DNA from: Saccharofermentans sp.
GTDB lineage: Bacteria; Bacillota; Clostridia; Saccharofermentanales; Saccharofermentanaceae
Direction: 5' to 3'
Assembly: GCA_024684815.1 (NCBI GenBank)
Contig: JAIKWL010000001.1
Span: 1 to 48,028 of the forward strand
DNA: 48,028 bases
In this document: piece by piece, positions 15,854-23,333 of the stretch
How positions within the stretch are numbered: position 1 is the first letter of the stretch
Layout of the letters: every line of letters starts with the position of its first letter
The notes under the pieces: model-generated
The model's database searches: none
The model's input: only the letters and a program-made list of their open reading frames with translations
Told to the model about the DNA's origin: nothing
Position numbers and translations under genes: made by a program

Positions 15854-18800
15854 TCAAAAACCGCGAAGTCTCTTCCTGGACATCTTATCAGCATACATCC
15901 TGGAATCCGCTTCCAGGATCATGTCTTCTATATCTATATTCTTATCGATAACCCGTTCAGCGACACCAATGCTGGCACCGACTTCAAAAGGCTTGTCGGT
16001 CATAGCGGGATCGGCATCGGCTGCCATCTCTATCTCATTGCGGATATCCTTTATCGTTCCCTCAAGCTTCTTATCACCGATGACTGCGAAAGCGAATTCG
16101 TCACCGCCGTATCTGGCGGCCACACCGCGGTCCTTCACATACTTAAGGATCGCCCTGGCAAGAGTCTGTATCGCGATATCTCCGTTCTCATGTCCGTATG
16201 TATCGTTAATAGTCTTGAGCTTATCCATATCGATAGAGAACAGAGAAAGGATCTTGCCGGAATTCGCGGGAGTGTTAAGGAGTTTCTTGACGACTGCGAA
16301 AAAGCCTCTCCTGTTGTACAGACCTGTAAGGAAATCCTGTTCTGACAGGAGTTCATTCGCCCTGTTCTTGGTAATGAGTTTCTTGTTGTTATTTACTGCA
16401 TTGACGGCAGCATTTACAAAAAGACTGAACTCTTCAAATCTCTGCTGGGATCTCAATGTGATCAGATCATAGCCGTTGACCACATAACCGAATGATTCCG
16501 TGGAAGACCTGATCTGTCTGAACAACAGGACATTGATATTGCTGCCAGGTGCCATAATAAGATCATAGTCAGGGATCGGATATCTCATCCTGTAGAATTT
16601 CTGCGCATTGGTATACTTGTTCGATCTTCCGTGGAACACACTGTGGCAGCAATCATCCTCGTTAACACCGACAAAATAATAATGGCTCTTCCACACCCAA
16701 AGTGAATTTCTAAGATTATCAGCAGCTTCATCAAGATTATCCGTAGATGTCATCTGTGATACGAAGCGGCCCATCTCGAGCATATGTCTGAACGCATCCT
16801 GGTTCTCTTCGGCAAGCTGGTCCACTATCTCAGCCCACGGGAAATCAGAACTTGATTTACATCCGCAGGACTGCATGAACATTGACTTATAAGGGATCAG
16901 GAACGAATCGTCCGGAACCTTTTTCTGTTCCTCCCAATTCCTGATACGATATAAGATCTCCACAGCTATCTTGTGATAATCAAGCTCACATGTAGTTAAT
17001 ACAGGATCGTTATACTGTCCCTGCCAGATACCGTCAAAGCCCGTAACTATTACGTCTTCAGGAACTCTGATGTATTTTTTATGAAGGGAATCACAAACAC
17101 CTATTGCCATTGAATCGTTGGCGCAGATGATCGCATCCGGAAGATCGTATCCCTTATCCAGCAACTCATCCATTACGGTAAGCGCTCTTGCCTGCCAGAA
17201 ATCCCCGTAGAAGATATTAGCAGAACCGGGATCTATTCCGTGCTTTTCAAGGACTTTCTTAAAGATACCGATCCTTGCTTCCGAGAACGGATTATCCTTA
17301 AAGCCTGCAAACATATCAAGTCTTTTGGCACCGTGAACAGTAACGACATGTTCAACAACAGCCTCAAAACCGGTATCGTACTCAAAATCGGCATTGATGC
17401 AGCCTTTTACAGGGTACTGGAAAGTAATTACAGGAACGTCATTTTCATGCCCTATCGCAGTAAGTCTTTCAATGACTTCCCTGGTCTTTATCATCTCTCC
17501 GAAAATGATTATCGACGCAAGTTCCATCCTCGACAAAAGATCAGCAAACTCCATCTCAAGTTCAGCCTGTGTCGTATCAGGATTATTCACATTAAAGGTA
17601 AAGCTGGCAATAACATAATCCCTGTTTACTTCCGGAGTATTCAAAGCCCTTAAGAACAGGCTGAAGTTATCGGAATCATCCCATACTCCGCAGACAGCTA
17701 TAAGCTTACGTCTGTTCTCAATACCGATCCTCTTTTTGAGCAGGATATTACGGATATGGATCGATGCTTTTGAGATCGCACTGATAACAAAAATAACCGC
17801 CGCATCGTCATAGTCTTCCTGTACTTCAAAGAGCATCCTGTGCTTCTGCCAATGCCTGTCGAGCTTGATGGAATAAGGATCAGTGATATTTTCCTGATCC
17901 GGTCCCGAAGCAAAGATGCATTCTATGGAACGTTCCTCATCGGCTCTCCCGTCAAAGGAAAATTCATAAGCAGTGCCTTTTTTAAATGCAAATCCGCCCT
18001 GCAGGAGCCTTGTCTCACCGGATACACCCGAAATAAATGACGGAGTGATGATCAGTTCATCTTCCATGAAACTTACATTGGTATTCAGATCACCTTCGGC
18101 AACATAGAAAGCGTTGCTTGCCCCTGTACCTGATTTATTGTTATCTCCTGAGCTTTCGGGATCAAGTGACAATATCCTTGCAGGTCTTATTACATCCCTG
18201 TCATATGCTGCTTTCTGATAGTATCTTACGTAATCGACAAGAAGTTCCGCATCATTATCTTTCAGTTCAGCCTTAGCATCAGTGCTTTTTCCGGATCTAT
18301 CTCCTCCTGCAGAAACTCCGATGACCAGATGGAAAGGCTTGTCAAAAGGCGCGGGATAAGGCAGTTCAGTCTCACCGTTCCTGGAAAACCAGTAAGATGT
18401 TCTGTAATACTCTTTTCCGTCGCACGCGAAGATGATCTCATCCTGATCCCATTCACATGAAAAGACATGAAACTCGGAAGAAAAATCCAGATTGAGTTTA
18501 CGGTAGCTTCCGGAACGCTCTGTATAAGGATATCCGAAGACGACTCTCGATACGGCTTCATCAGTCTTGGCACCGGCGATCTCGACCATGTCGATCTGCC
18601 CGTGAAGAGGAAACTCTTTATAGTTTCCGGTTGCCTCATCGTAGGATGCGCTCGGCATCAGACGGATGTAACTTAATATACCGTTAGCCTTAGGGACTTT
18701 GATCCTCGCTACGATCTTGCCGTATGTATATTCTCTCTTGCCATATGTACTGACTCTTCCGGACAGATACCTCAGCTCTCCGGAACTGTTAGTAGTGATC

Positions 18801-18991
18801 TTAGGTCTAATGGAAAGACAACTGTCTCTTAATTCAATACATTTATCACCGCAGTACTCCTGACGCTCACCATCTATCCATCCGGGAGCGCGGCTTTCAG
18901 AACTCCAGATCGATCCGTTAATTGAATTACTGTTAAACTCGTCGGACCAGACTACATGGAATCCGTCCGGCAATGAGATCTTGGTACTCAT
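15854..18991 (-). CDS. GH16-like / LacI-type sensor / GGDEF fusion protein
   Basis: A 1045-residue protein without signal peptide or membrane helix. Order: GH16-like beta-sandwich (about 8-260; WSDEFN, FHVFSCEWDQDEI, PFDKPFHLVIGVSAGG, VDYVRYYQ), a carbohydrate-binding-module-like sandwich (about 290-425), a LacI-type ligand-binding domain (about 430-720; ICANDSMAIG, VTGFDG, ending SCGC), a linker, and a GGDEF domain (LTGLYNRRGF; GGDEF 962-966). The GH16 catalytic motif E-x-D-x-x-E reads QIDMVE (132-137): the nucleophile Glu is Gln, and the usual Trp-rich substrate strand is SYIRLMP. It is therefore probably a non-catalytic glycan-binding domain. The position of the cyclase I-site reads KDRG, not RxxD, so feedback inhibition is unlikely. 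No clear SD; the ATG lies 31 bases after the DUF47 gene. Confidence 0.85.
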   Translation of the reverse strand: MSTKISLPDGFHVVWSDEFNSNSINGSIWSSESRAPGWIDGERQEYCGDKCIELRDSCLSIRPKITTNSSGELRYLSGRVSTYGKREYTYGKIVARIKVPKANGILSYIRLMPSASYDEATGNYKEFPLHGQIDMVEIAGAKTDEAVSRVVFGYPYTERSGSYRKLNLDFSSEFHVFSCEWDQDEIIFACDGKEYYRTSYWFSRNGETELPYPAPFDKPFHLVIGVSAGGDRSGKSTDAKAELKDNDAELLVDYVRYYQKAAYDRDVIRPARILSLDPESSGDNNKSGTGASNAFYVAEGDLNTNVSFMEDELIITPSFISGVSGETRLLQGGFAFKKGTAYEFSFDGRADEERSIECIFASGPDQENITDPYSIKLDRHWQKHRMLFEVQEDYDDAAVIFVISAISKASIHIRNILLKKRIGIENRRKLIAVCGVWDDSDNFSLFLRALNTPEVNRDYVIASFTFNVNNPDTTQAELEMEFADLLSRMELASIIIFGEMIKTREVIERLTAIGHENDVPVITFQYPVKGCINADFEYDTGFEAVVEHVVTVHGAKRLDMFAGFKDNPFSEARIGIFKKVLEKHGIDPGSANIFYGDFWQARALTVMDELLDKGYDLPDAIICANDSMAIGVCDSLHKKYIRVPEDVIVTGFDGIWQGQYNDPVLTTCELDYHKIAVEILYRIRNWEEQKKVPDDSFLIPYKSMFMQSCGCKSSSDFPWAEIVDQLAEENQDAFRHMLEMGRFVSQMTSTDNLDEAADNLRNSLWVWKSHYYFVGVNEDDCCHSVFHGRSNKYTNAQKFYRMRYPIPDYDLIMAPGSNINVLLFRQIRSSTESFGYVVNGYDLITLRSQQRFEEFSLFVNAAVNAVNNNKKLITKNRANELLSEQDFLTGLYNRRGFFAVVKKLLNTPANSGKILSLFSIDMDKLKTINDTYGHENGDIAIQTLARAILKYVKDRGVAARYGGDEFAFAVIGDKKLEGTIKDIRNEIEMAADADPAMTDKPFEVGASIGVAERVIDKNIDIEDMILEADSRMYADKMSRKRLRGF

Positions 18992-19022
18992 CAGGTTGAA
19001 CTATCGGTCAAATAAAAGGTCC

Positions 19023-19679
19023 TTATGTATCAGGTGCAAAAACATCCATAGCAGCATTGTTGCGCGCCATAATGTATTTATAGCAGTCATCGGCACTTAC
19101 TTCGAATGCCTTGAAGATATCCTTGACAGCATCGTAGATCGCCTTGCATCTGATGATATCAACTGTATCATGAGCCTGTGAGAAAAGTCCGAAGATGAGC
19201 ATGTCATACATCTTGTAGAAGTCTACTTTGAAAGCATCAAACTCATTGATAGCTCTGAGGAACAAATCCTTATTCTCGGGTTCATAAGTACGCATGATAT
19301 TTAAAAGATGCAGTTCTTTCTTAGCGCAGCCGGCAATGGCATTTACACTGGCCTTGATGCCCGGGCTGACGGTCCTTGTATTGTAACGGACGATCGTCAT
19401 TGAGAGCTCATCAACCATATCTACACAGTCTTCGATATGTCTTGCCATCTGGAAGATATTGATGCGCTTCTCGGGATCCTGTTCGACAGAATGCAGTCTG
19501 TCGGAAAAACCGTGGAAAACTATATCACCGTCATTTTCAAGTTTATTGATACGTCTTGAAATAGCTACTCTGTCTTCTATTTTTTCGAGCATCCCCAGGA
19601 GCTCGACACATTCTTCATTAAGGACCTCAGCCAATTTCTGAGCCTGATCAAATAGGAATTCGCGATCGTCTTGTGTCAT
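19023..19679 (-). CDS. DUF47 / PhoU-like protein
   Basis: All-helical protein of 218 residues resembling the DUF47 family, related to PhoU and usually encoded beside Pit-type phosphate transporters. Characteristic features are the long amphipathic helices and repeated E/D-xx-xD acidic faces (RRINKLENDGDIVFHGF, ARHIEDCVDMVDELS), which bind metal in PhoU. The frame is open to a GTG at 19697 that overlaps the SD; the ATG at 19679 lies eight bases after AGGAGG and is chosen. No phosphate transporter is next to it; instead it heads the operon with the two diguanylate cyclases. The link to phosphate is thus unproven. Confidence 0.8.
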   Translation of the reverse strand: MTQDDREFLFDQAQKLAEVLNEECVELLGMLEKIEDRVAISRRINKLENDGDIVFHGFSDRLHSVEQDPEKRINIFQMARHIEDCVDMVDELSMTIVRYNTRTVSPGIKASVNAIAGCAKKELHLLNIMRTYEPENKDLFLRAINEFDAFKVDFYKMYDMLIFGLFSQAHDTVDIIRCKAIYDAVKDIFKAFEVSADDCYKYIMARNNAAMDVFAPDT

Positions 19680-19710
19680 CAGACTAGCCTCCTGCACAAT
19701 TTTATAGCCT

Positions 19711-19740
19711 ATTATATATTAACAAAGATATTTTATTCAA
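19711..19740 (-). promoter_or_regulatory. Promoter of the DUF47-cyclase operon
   Basis: Minus-strand TTGAAT (19735-19740), 18 bases, TATAAT (19711-19716), placed 32 bases before the ATG of the DUF47 gene. Confidence 0.75.
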
Positions 19741-19777
19741 GCGAAGAAGACCTGTTTTCGAGCGTGAATATCAAATG

Positions 19778-19808
19778 TAAAAAGCTGCCTCATTATCCTG
19801 AGACAGCC
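19778..19808 (-). terminator. Terminator after sepF
   Basis: Ten-pair stem (19799-19808 with 19783-19792, loop 19793-19798) followed by a T-run on the minus strand. Its stem shares most of its bases with the terminator at 362-390. Confidence 0.85.
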
Positions 19809-19837
19809 TATTATCTTTTCGTTAGAATTTTCTTTTA

Positions 19838-20317
19838 TCAGAGTGCGGAAACCTTTGTACCCATCTGATCGATGTCCTGATTCTCAACTACGAGATTTAC
19901 AGACTTAGGTGTGCAGACGAATGTTGTCTTAACAGGTGTAGGCTCAACTCTTCCGCCTAATGCATAAACACCGCCGCTGATGTAGTCAACTACACGCTGG
20001 TTCTTATCTGTATTTGTAAGATTGCAGATAACGATATGACCTTCACGGATATGATCGCAAACGATCTGGCTTGTTCTGATATCGAAAGGTGTAAGCATGA
20101 TCACTGTTGCATTGTGCTGCATAACAGGGGTTGTAACTGCGGGCTCTTGAACGAAGGTACGAGGTTCTTCGATAAAAGATTCCTCTGCGATAGGCTCCTG
20201 CTCGAATCCTTCTTCTTCAATGTAGCCCTCTTCTTCACCGTAATAATTCTCTTCTACGTCTTCCTCTACAGGTGAGAACATGCTTCCGAAGAAATTCTTA
20301 ACGTTAAAAGTGCCCAT
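19838..20317 (-). CDS. sepF: Cell division protein SepF
   Basis: FtsZ-binding, membrane-associated division protein. A short N-terminal amphipathic segment (VKNFFGSMF) fits the membrane anchor; a long acidic Glu/Tyr linker follows (about residues 17-55); the SepF core lies in the C-terminal half (MLTPFDIRTSQIVCDHIR, VICNLTNTDKNQRVVDYISGGVYALGG). Length 159 residues is normal. The longest frame begins at 20356, but AAGGAGG lies immediately upstream of the ATG at 20317, which is used. It has its own promoter and terminator, downstream of the yggS gene as in the ylm division cluster. Confidence 0.95.
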   Translation of the reverse strand: MGTFNVKNFFGSMFSPVEEDVEENYYGEEEGYIEEEGFEQEPIAEESFIEEPRTFVQEPAVTTPVMQHNATVIMLTPFDIRTSQIVCDHIREGHIVICNLTNTDKNQRVVDYISGGVYALGGRVEPTPVKTTFVCTPKSVNLVVENQDIDQMGTKVSAL

Positions 20318-20373
20318 TTGTTTTTCCTCCTTAAAAAATCGCCCGACCAAGGACATTCATATAACATAATGGG

Positions 20374-20402
20374 ATATTAACGAACTTTGACTTTTACTTC
20401 AA
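20374..20402 (-). promoter_or_regulatory. Promoter of sepF
   Basis: Minus-strand TTGAAG (20397-20402), 17 bases, TAATAT (20374-20379), 57 bases before the sepF ATG. Confidence 0.6.
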
Positions 20403-20434
20403 TAAATTTGGGCAATATGACATAAGATGGTAAC

Positions 20435-20456
20435 GTAACACGGGTTTTTATTACAA
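20435..20456. promoter_or_regulatory. Operator-like dyad upstream of sepF
   Basis: GTAACACG, six bases, TATTACAA. The same two blocks, with a five-base gap, occur in the PAP2 promoter at 12843-12863. Each copy contains an imperfect palindrome GTAA(C/T)A facing TATTAC. Further TGTAAC or GTTACA words lie on both sides here (20431, 20460-20466). Confidence 0.4.
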
Positions 20457-20483
20457 AATGTAACAAAAATCAACCGAACAATG

Positions 20484-21221
20484 TTACACAGGCTTATATT
20501 GAGAGCGGTCTCCGAATATTGCAGTGCCTATACGGATGTGCGTTGCACCTTCATATATAGCGCTCTTATAGTCCTGACTCATACCCATGGAAAGGACCTT
20601 CCAGCTCTCAAGTCCCGTATATTCTTTAAGGTCTTCATATATTACTCTTGTCTTCGCAAAAACCTCTCTTGCCTGACCTTCGTAAGTCTCTATGGGAGCC
20701 ATCGTCATAAGGCCGCAGATTTTAATCGAGGGCATGTCTATGATCTTATCTATAGCAGGCTTTAACTCATGAGGTGCAAAGCCGTGCTTGCTCTCTTCTC
20801 CCGACACGTTTGCCTGTAAAAGAATGTTGGAAGTAACATTGTTACTTGCGGATCTTTTGGAGATCTCCTCAGCAAGTTCAATACTGTTTACAGAGTGTAT
20901 AAGAGATGTTTTTCCTATAATATATTTAACCTTATTCTTCTGTAACGTTCCTATTAGATGCCAGTTTGCATCGATATCCAGAGCAGAGAATCTCTCGACC
21001 TTCGGGACGAGTTCCTGGACGCGGTTTTCCCCAAGATTGGAAAGTCCGCTCAAAGCTGCAGCTTCGGCATATTCAACGGGGAACACTTTTGTAACTCCAA
21101 TGAGAGTAACAGATCCCTTAGTTCTTCCTGACAGGGCAACCGCTTCATCTATTGATTCCCGGACAGCAATTATGTTGTCCGATATCCTTTTTTTCAACTG
21201 CTCATCAAAATCGTATTCCAT
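20484..21221 (-). CDS. yggS: PLP homeostasis protein YggS family
   Basis: Pyridoxal-phosphate-binding protein of the YggS/PROSC family, an alanine-racemase-like barrel that buffers PLP and has no known enzymatic reaction. The PLP lysine is Lys45 in LIGVTKVFP; HLIGTLQKNK, NSIELAEEI, GLMTMAP and the closing SMGMSQDY and HIRIGTAIFG motifs are all present. The frame is open to 21335, within the preceding gene; the ATG at 21221, one base after the stop of the HlyD-like gene, with AAGG upstream, gives 245 residues and the normal family start. It sits beside sepF, the common order in Firmicutes. Confidence 0.95.
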   Translation of the reverse strand: MEYDFDEQLKKRISDNIIAVRESIDEAVALSGRTKGSVTLIGVTKVFPVEYAEAAALSGLSNLGENRVQELVPKVERFSALDIDANWHLIGTLQKNKVKYIIGKTSLIHSVNSIELAEEISKRSASNNVTSNILLQANVSGEESKHGFAPHELKPAIDKIIDMPSIKICGLMTMAPIETYEGQAREVFAKTRVIYEDLKEYTGLESWKVLSMGMSQDYKSAIYEGATHIRIGTAIFGDRSQYKPV

Positions 21222-21222
21222 A

Positions 21223-23328
21223 TCAGTCGACCTTATCTCCGGGCTTAACAGTCTTAGGGTTAGTAATAATAACTGTATCAAGATTAGGTACAGATGAATT
21301 GCCCACCTGGTCGATGATCGCAAACTCTCTGTCATTATCCAGAACTATTACTCTTACTTCTTCAACGAAACCCTGGTTATTGGTATATACGGATGCCATT
21401 CCCGAATATTCGGATACGCTGATCTTCTCGCATGTCATACCAAGACCTGTGGCAGAATCGACAAAAGATGCGATATAGCCTTCAGTATAAAGCCTGTCTA
21501 GTTTTTTCAGGTTTGCATAATCGTTTGGAGTCGAGAATGCAACTATCGTGCCGCCGTTATCCAGGAATTCGGTATGGACAACGGTACACCCGGGCACATT
21601 CGTTTTCTGCTGCTCGACGACATTGCCTTCATCATCTATCTTCTCATTAGGAAGGATATTGATATTAAATATCGAGTCGTTTGCAAAAGTGTCGGTACCG
21701 ACAGCCGCACCCGGCGCAAAATAGATGCAGAATGAAGGATTGCCCTTAGGCGCATAATCCACATTGACAAGGCTCGGAACAGAAACCCTCATACCGTCAG
21801 TCTCTGTGATAACGATCTCGATGTCGACCGTTCTCAAGTCGAGAAGATCTTCGACATAACGTGAGGTCTCAAAAGTAATGAGAGTGCCCGAAGCATCACT
21901 TTCGCAGCGGACAACCTTACAGTTATCAATGGAGATACCTTCAGTACGCACGTTGATGTCATGTGTCGTGCCTTCCTTAAAATCTGAAGCAGCCGCATCA
22001 TTAGCTGACAGATATACAGTCAGATACTGGCTCTCATTCTGAGCGATCCTTACTGCCGAAGTATCGGCCTTAACGCTAAGATCGGAAGTAATAGCACCGA
22101 CTGAATTATTCAGATAGCCTTTGATCTCAGCAGCAGGCATTGAAAGGAATGTATCGTAATCAAGTTCCTGCTCCTTACCGTCGAGTCTGAAAGATACGAT
22201 ACCCGGTCTGTGAGCTTCTATTACCGTTGCATACTTCTCAACTTCGGCTTCGTATACTTTCTCATCGCTTCTTAAGGTAACTATTCTTGCATCATCGAAA
22301 TCGATCTTGCTCATCTCATCTTCGCGCTCGTCAAGGATAACATTTACCGAAGAACTGTATGACGACAAATTGTTGAGATTTCCGCTCATCGAATCAAATC
22401 TTACGGAATCTAAGATAGCGGAAAGGTTCTTGTTATAGTTCCTGTAGATCGTATCAGCCTCGGCAACGCCGCCTGCAAAGATCAGTTCCTGCTGGACATC
22501 AGATATCTGGGACTGGACATTACGGAGATCGGTGACGACAGACTTCATATTGTCAGGCACGACGATCGCTATCTCCTGTCCCTTTGCAACTCGTGAACCT
22601 TCTGTTATCTGTGTAACAAGTTCTCCGGTCTGCTCGCTGTTTATAGTATCCTCATCTCTTACGATCAATGCTTTTGCACCTATGGTGTGTTCAACGGCAC
22701 CTGTCGTAACGAACGAGAAGTTAGGTTTCTCGGCGATATAGTCATATAAGTGATGAACAACGAAAACAAGCACGAGAAGTGCAGCAGCGACAGCAACTGC
22801 TCCGAGCACGCCGTTCCTTATAGCGCGGCTCTCGGCGCTCTTTTGCGAAGGATTCTTGCGCTTATACTCATTCTTCTCGATCTTTTCCTGCTCTTTAAGC
22901 TTAGCCTGTTCCCTGCGCTTTTTCTGCTCTGCTATCTTCGCCTGTTCTTTTTCTTTTGCGCGTTCAGCAGAAGACACGGGCTTTTTTGCAGAAGAAGGAG
23001 CGGACTTCACGGGGGATTTTGCAGCAGGCACCTTTGATGTCTTGGGAGCAGTCTTTATATCTTTCTTGTTCTCAGATGAAGAAGTGCTCAAAGGATCCAT
23101 CTGAGGAATGATACTCTTCTGGTGGTCAGCACCTGATTTTACGGAAGAGATATCCTTACCGGACTTTTGGACGGGTTTTCCGGCAGGCTTGACAGGCGCC
23201 TTTTTCCCGTCAGGCTTAACGTTCCTGTTGCCGGATCTTTTTGCCGGATCGCCAGGCTTTGCATTCGTCTTTTTCCTGTTGGCATTTCCGCCCTGAGGAC
23301 TGTTATACCATTGTTTTCCGTCTGCCAT
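21223..23328 (-). CDS. HlyD-like membrane protein with long basic cytosolic tail
   Basis: 701 residues. The first 170 are Lys/Ala/Pro/Glu-rich, low complexity and probably cytosolic; they include a charged helix (KEKEQAKIAEQKKRREQ). One membrane helix follows (about 173-196, GVLGAVAVAAALLVLVFVV). The extracellular part has a barrel-sandwich start (GAKALIVRDEDTI, GSRVAKGQEIAIV) like HlyD/RND adaptor proteins, then a helical hairpin and beta-rich domains. No partner ABC or RND transporter is adjacent. Proteins of this layout occur beside yggS and sepF in Clostridia, so a role in envelope or division is possible but not established. Start ATG follows a weak GGGGG site five bases after the upstream stop. 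Confidence 0.75.
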   Translation of the reverse strand: MADGKQWYNSPQGGNANRKKTNAKPGDPAKRSGNRNVKPDGKKAPVKPAGKPVQKSGKDISSVKSGADHQKSIIPQMDPLSTSSSENKKDIKTAPKTSKVPAAKSPVKSAPSSAKKPVSSAERAKEKEQAKIAEQKKRREQAKLKEQEKIEKNEYKRKNPSQKSAESRAIRNGVLGAVAVAAALLVLVFVVHHLYDYIAEKPNFSFVTTGAVEHTIGAKALIVRDEDTINSEQTGELVTQITEGSRVAKGQEIAIVVPDNMKSVVTDLRNVQSQISDVQQELIFAGGVAEADTIYRNYNKNLSAILDSVRFDSMSGNLNNLSSYSSSVNVILDEREDEMSKIDFDDARIVTLRSDEKVYEAEVEKYATVIEAHRPGIVSFRLDGKEQELDYDTFLSMPAAEIKGYLNNSVGAITSDLSVKADTSAVRIAQNESQYLTVYLSANDAAASDFKEGTTHDINVRTEGISIDNCKVVRCESDASGTLITFETSRYVEDLLDLRTVDIEIVITETDGMRVSVPSLVNVDYAPKGNPSFCIYFAPGAAVGTDTFANDSIFNINILPNEKIDDEGNVVEQQKTNVPGCTVVHTEFLDNGGTIVAFSTPNDYANLKKLDRLYTEGYIASFVDSATGLGMTCEKISVSEYSGMASVYTNNQGFVEEVRVIVLDNDREFAIIDQVGNSSVPNLDTVIITNPKTVKPGDKVD

Positions 23329-23333
23329 TTTGC

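Noticed and set aside
15783-16472. 229-codon plus-strand frame opposite the cyclase genes
   Set aside because: Lies antisense to two conserved protein regions, including GGDEF; no family features.
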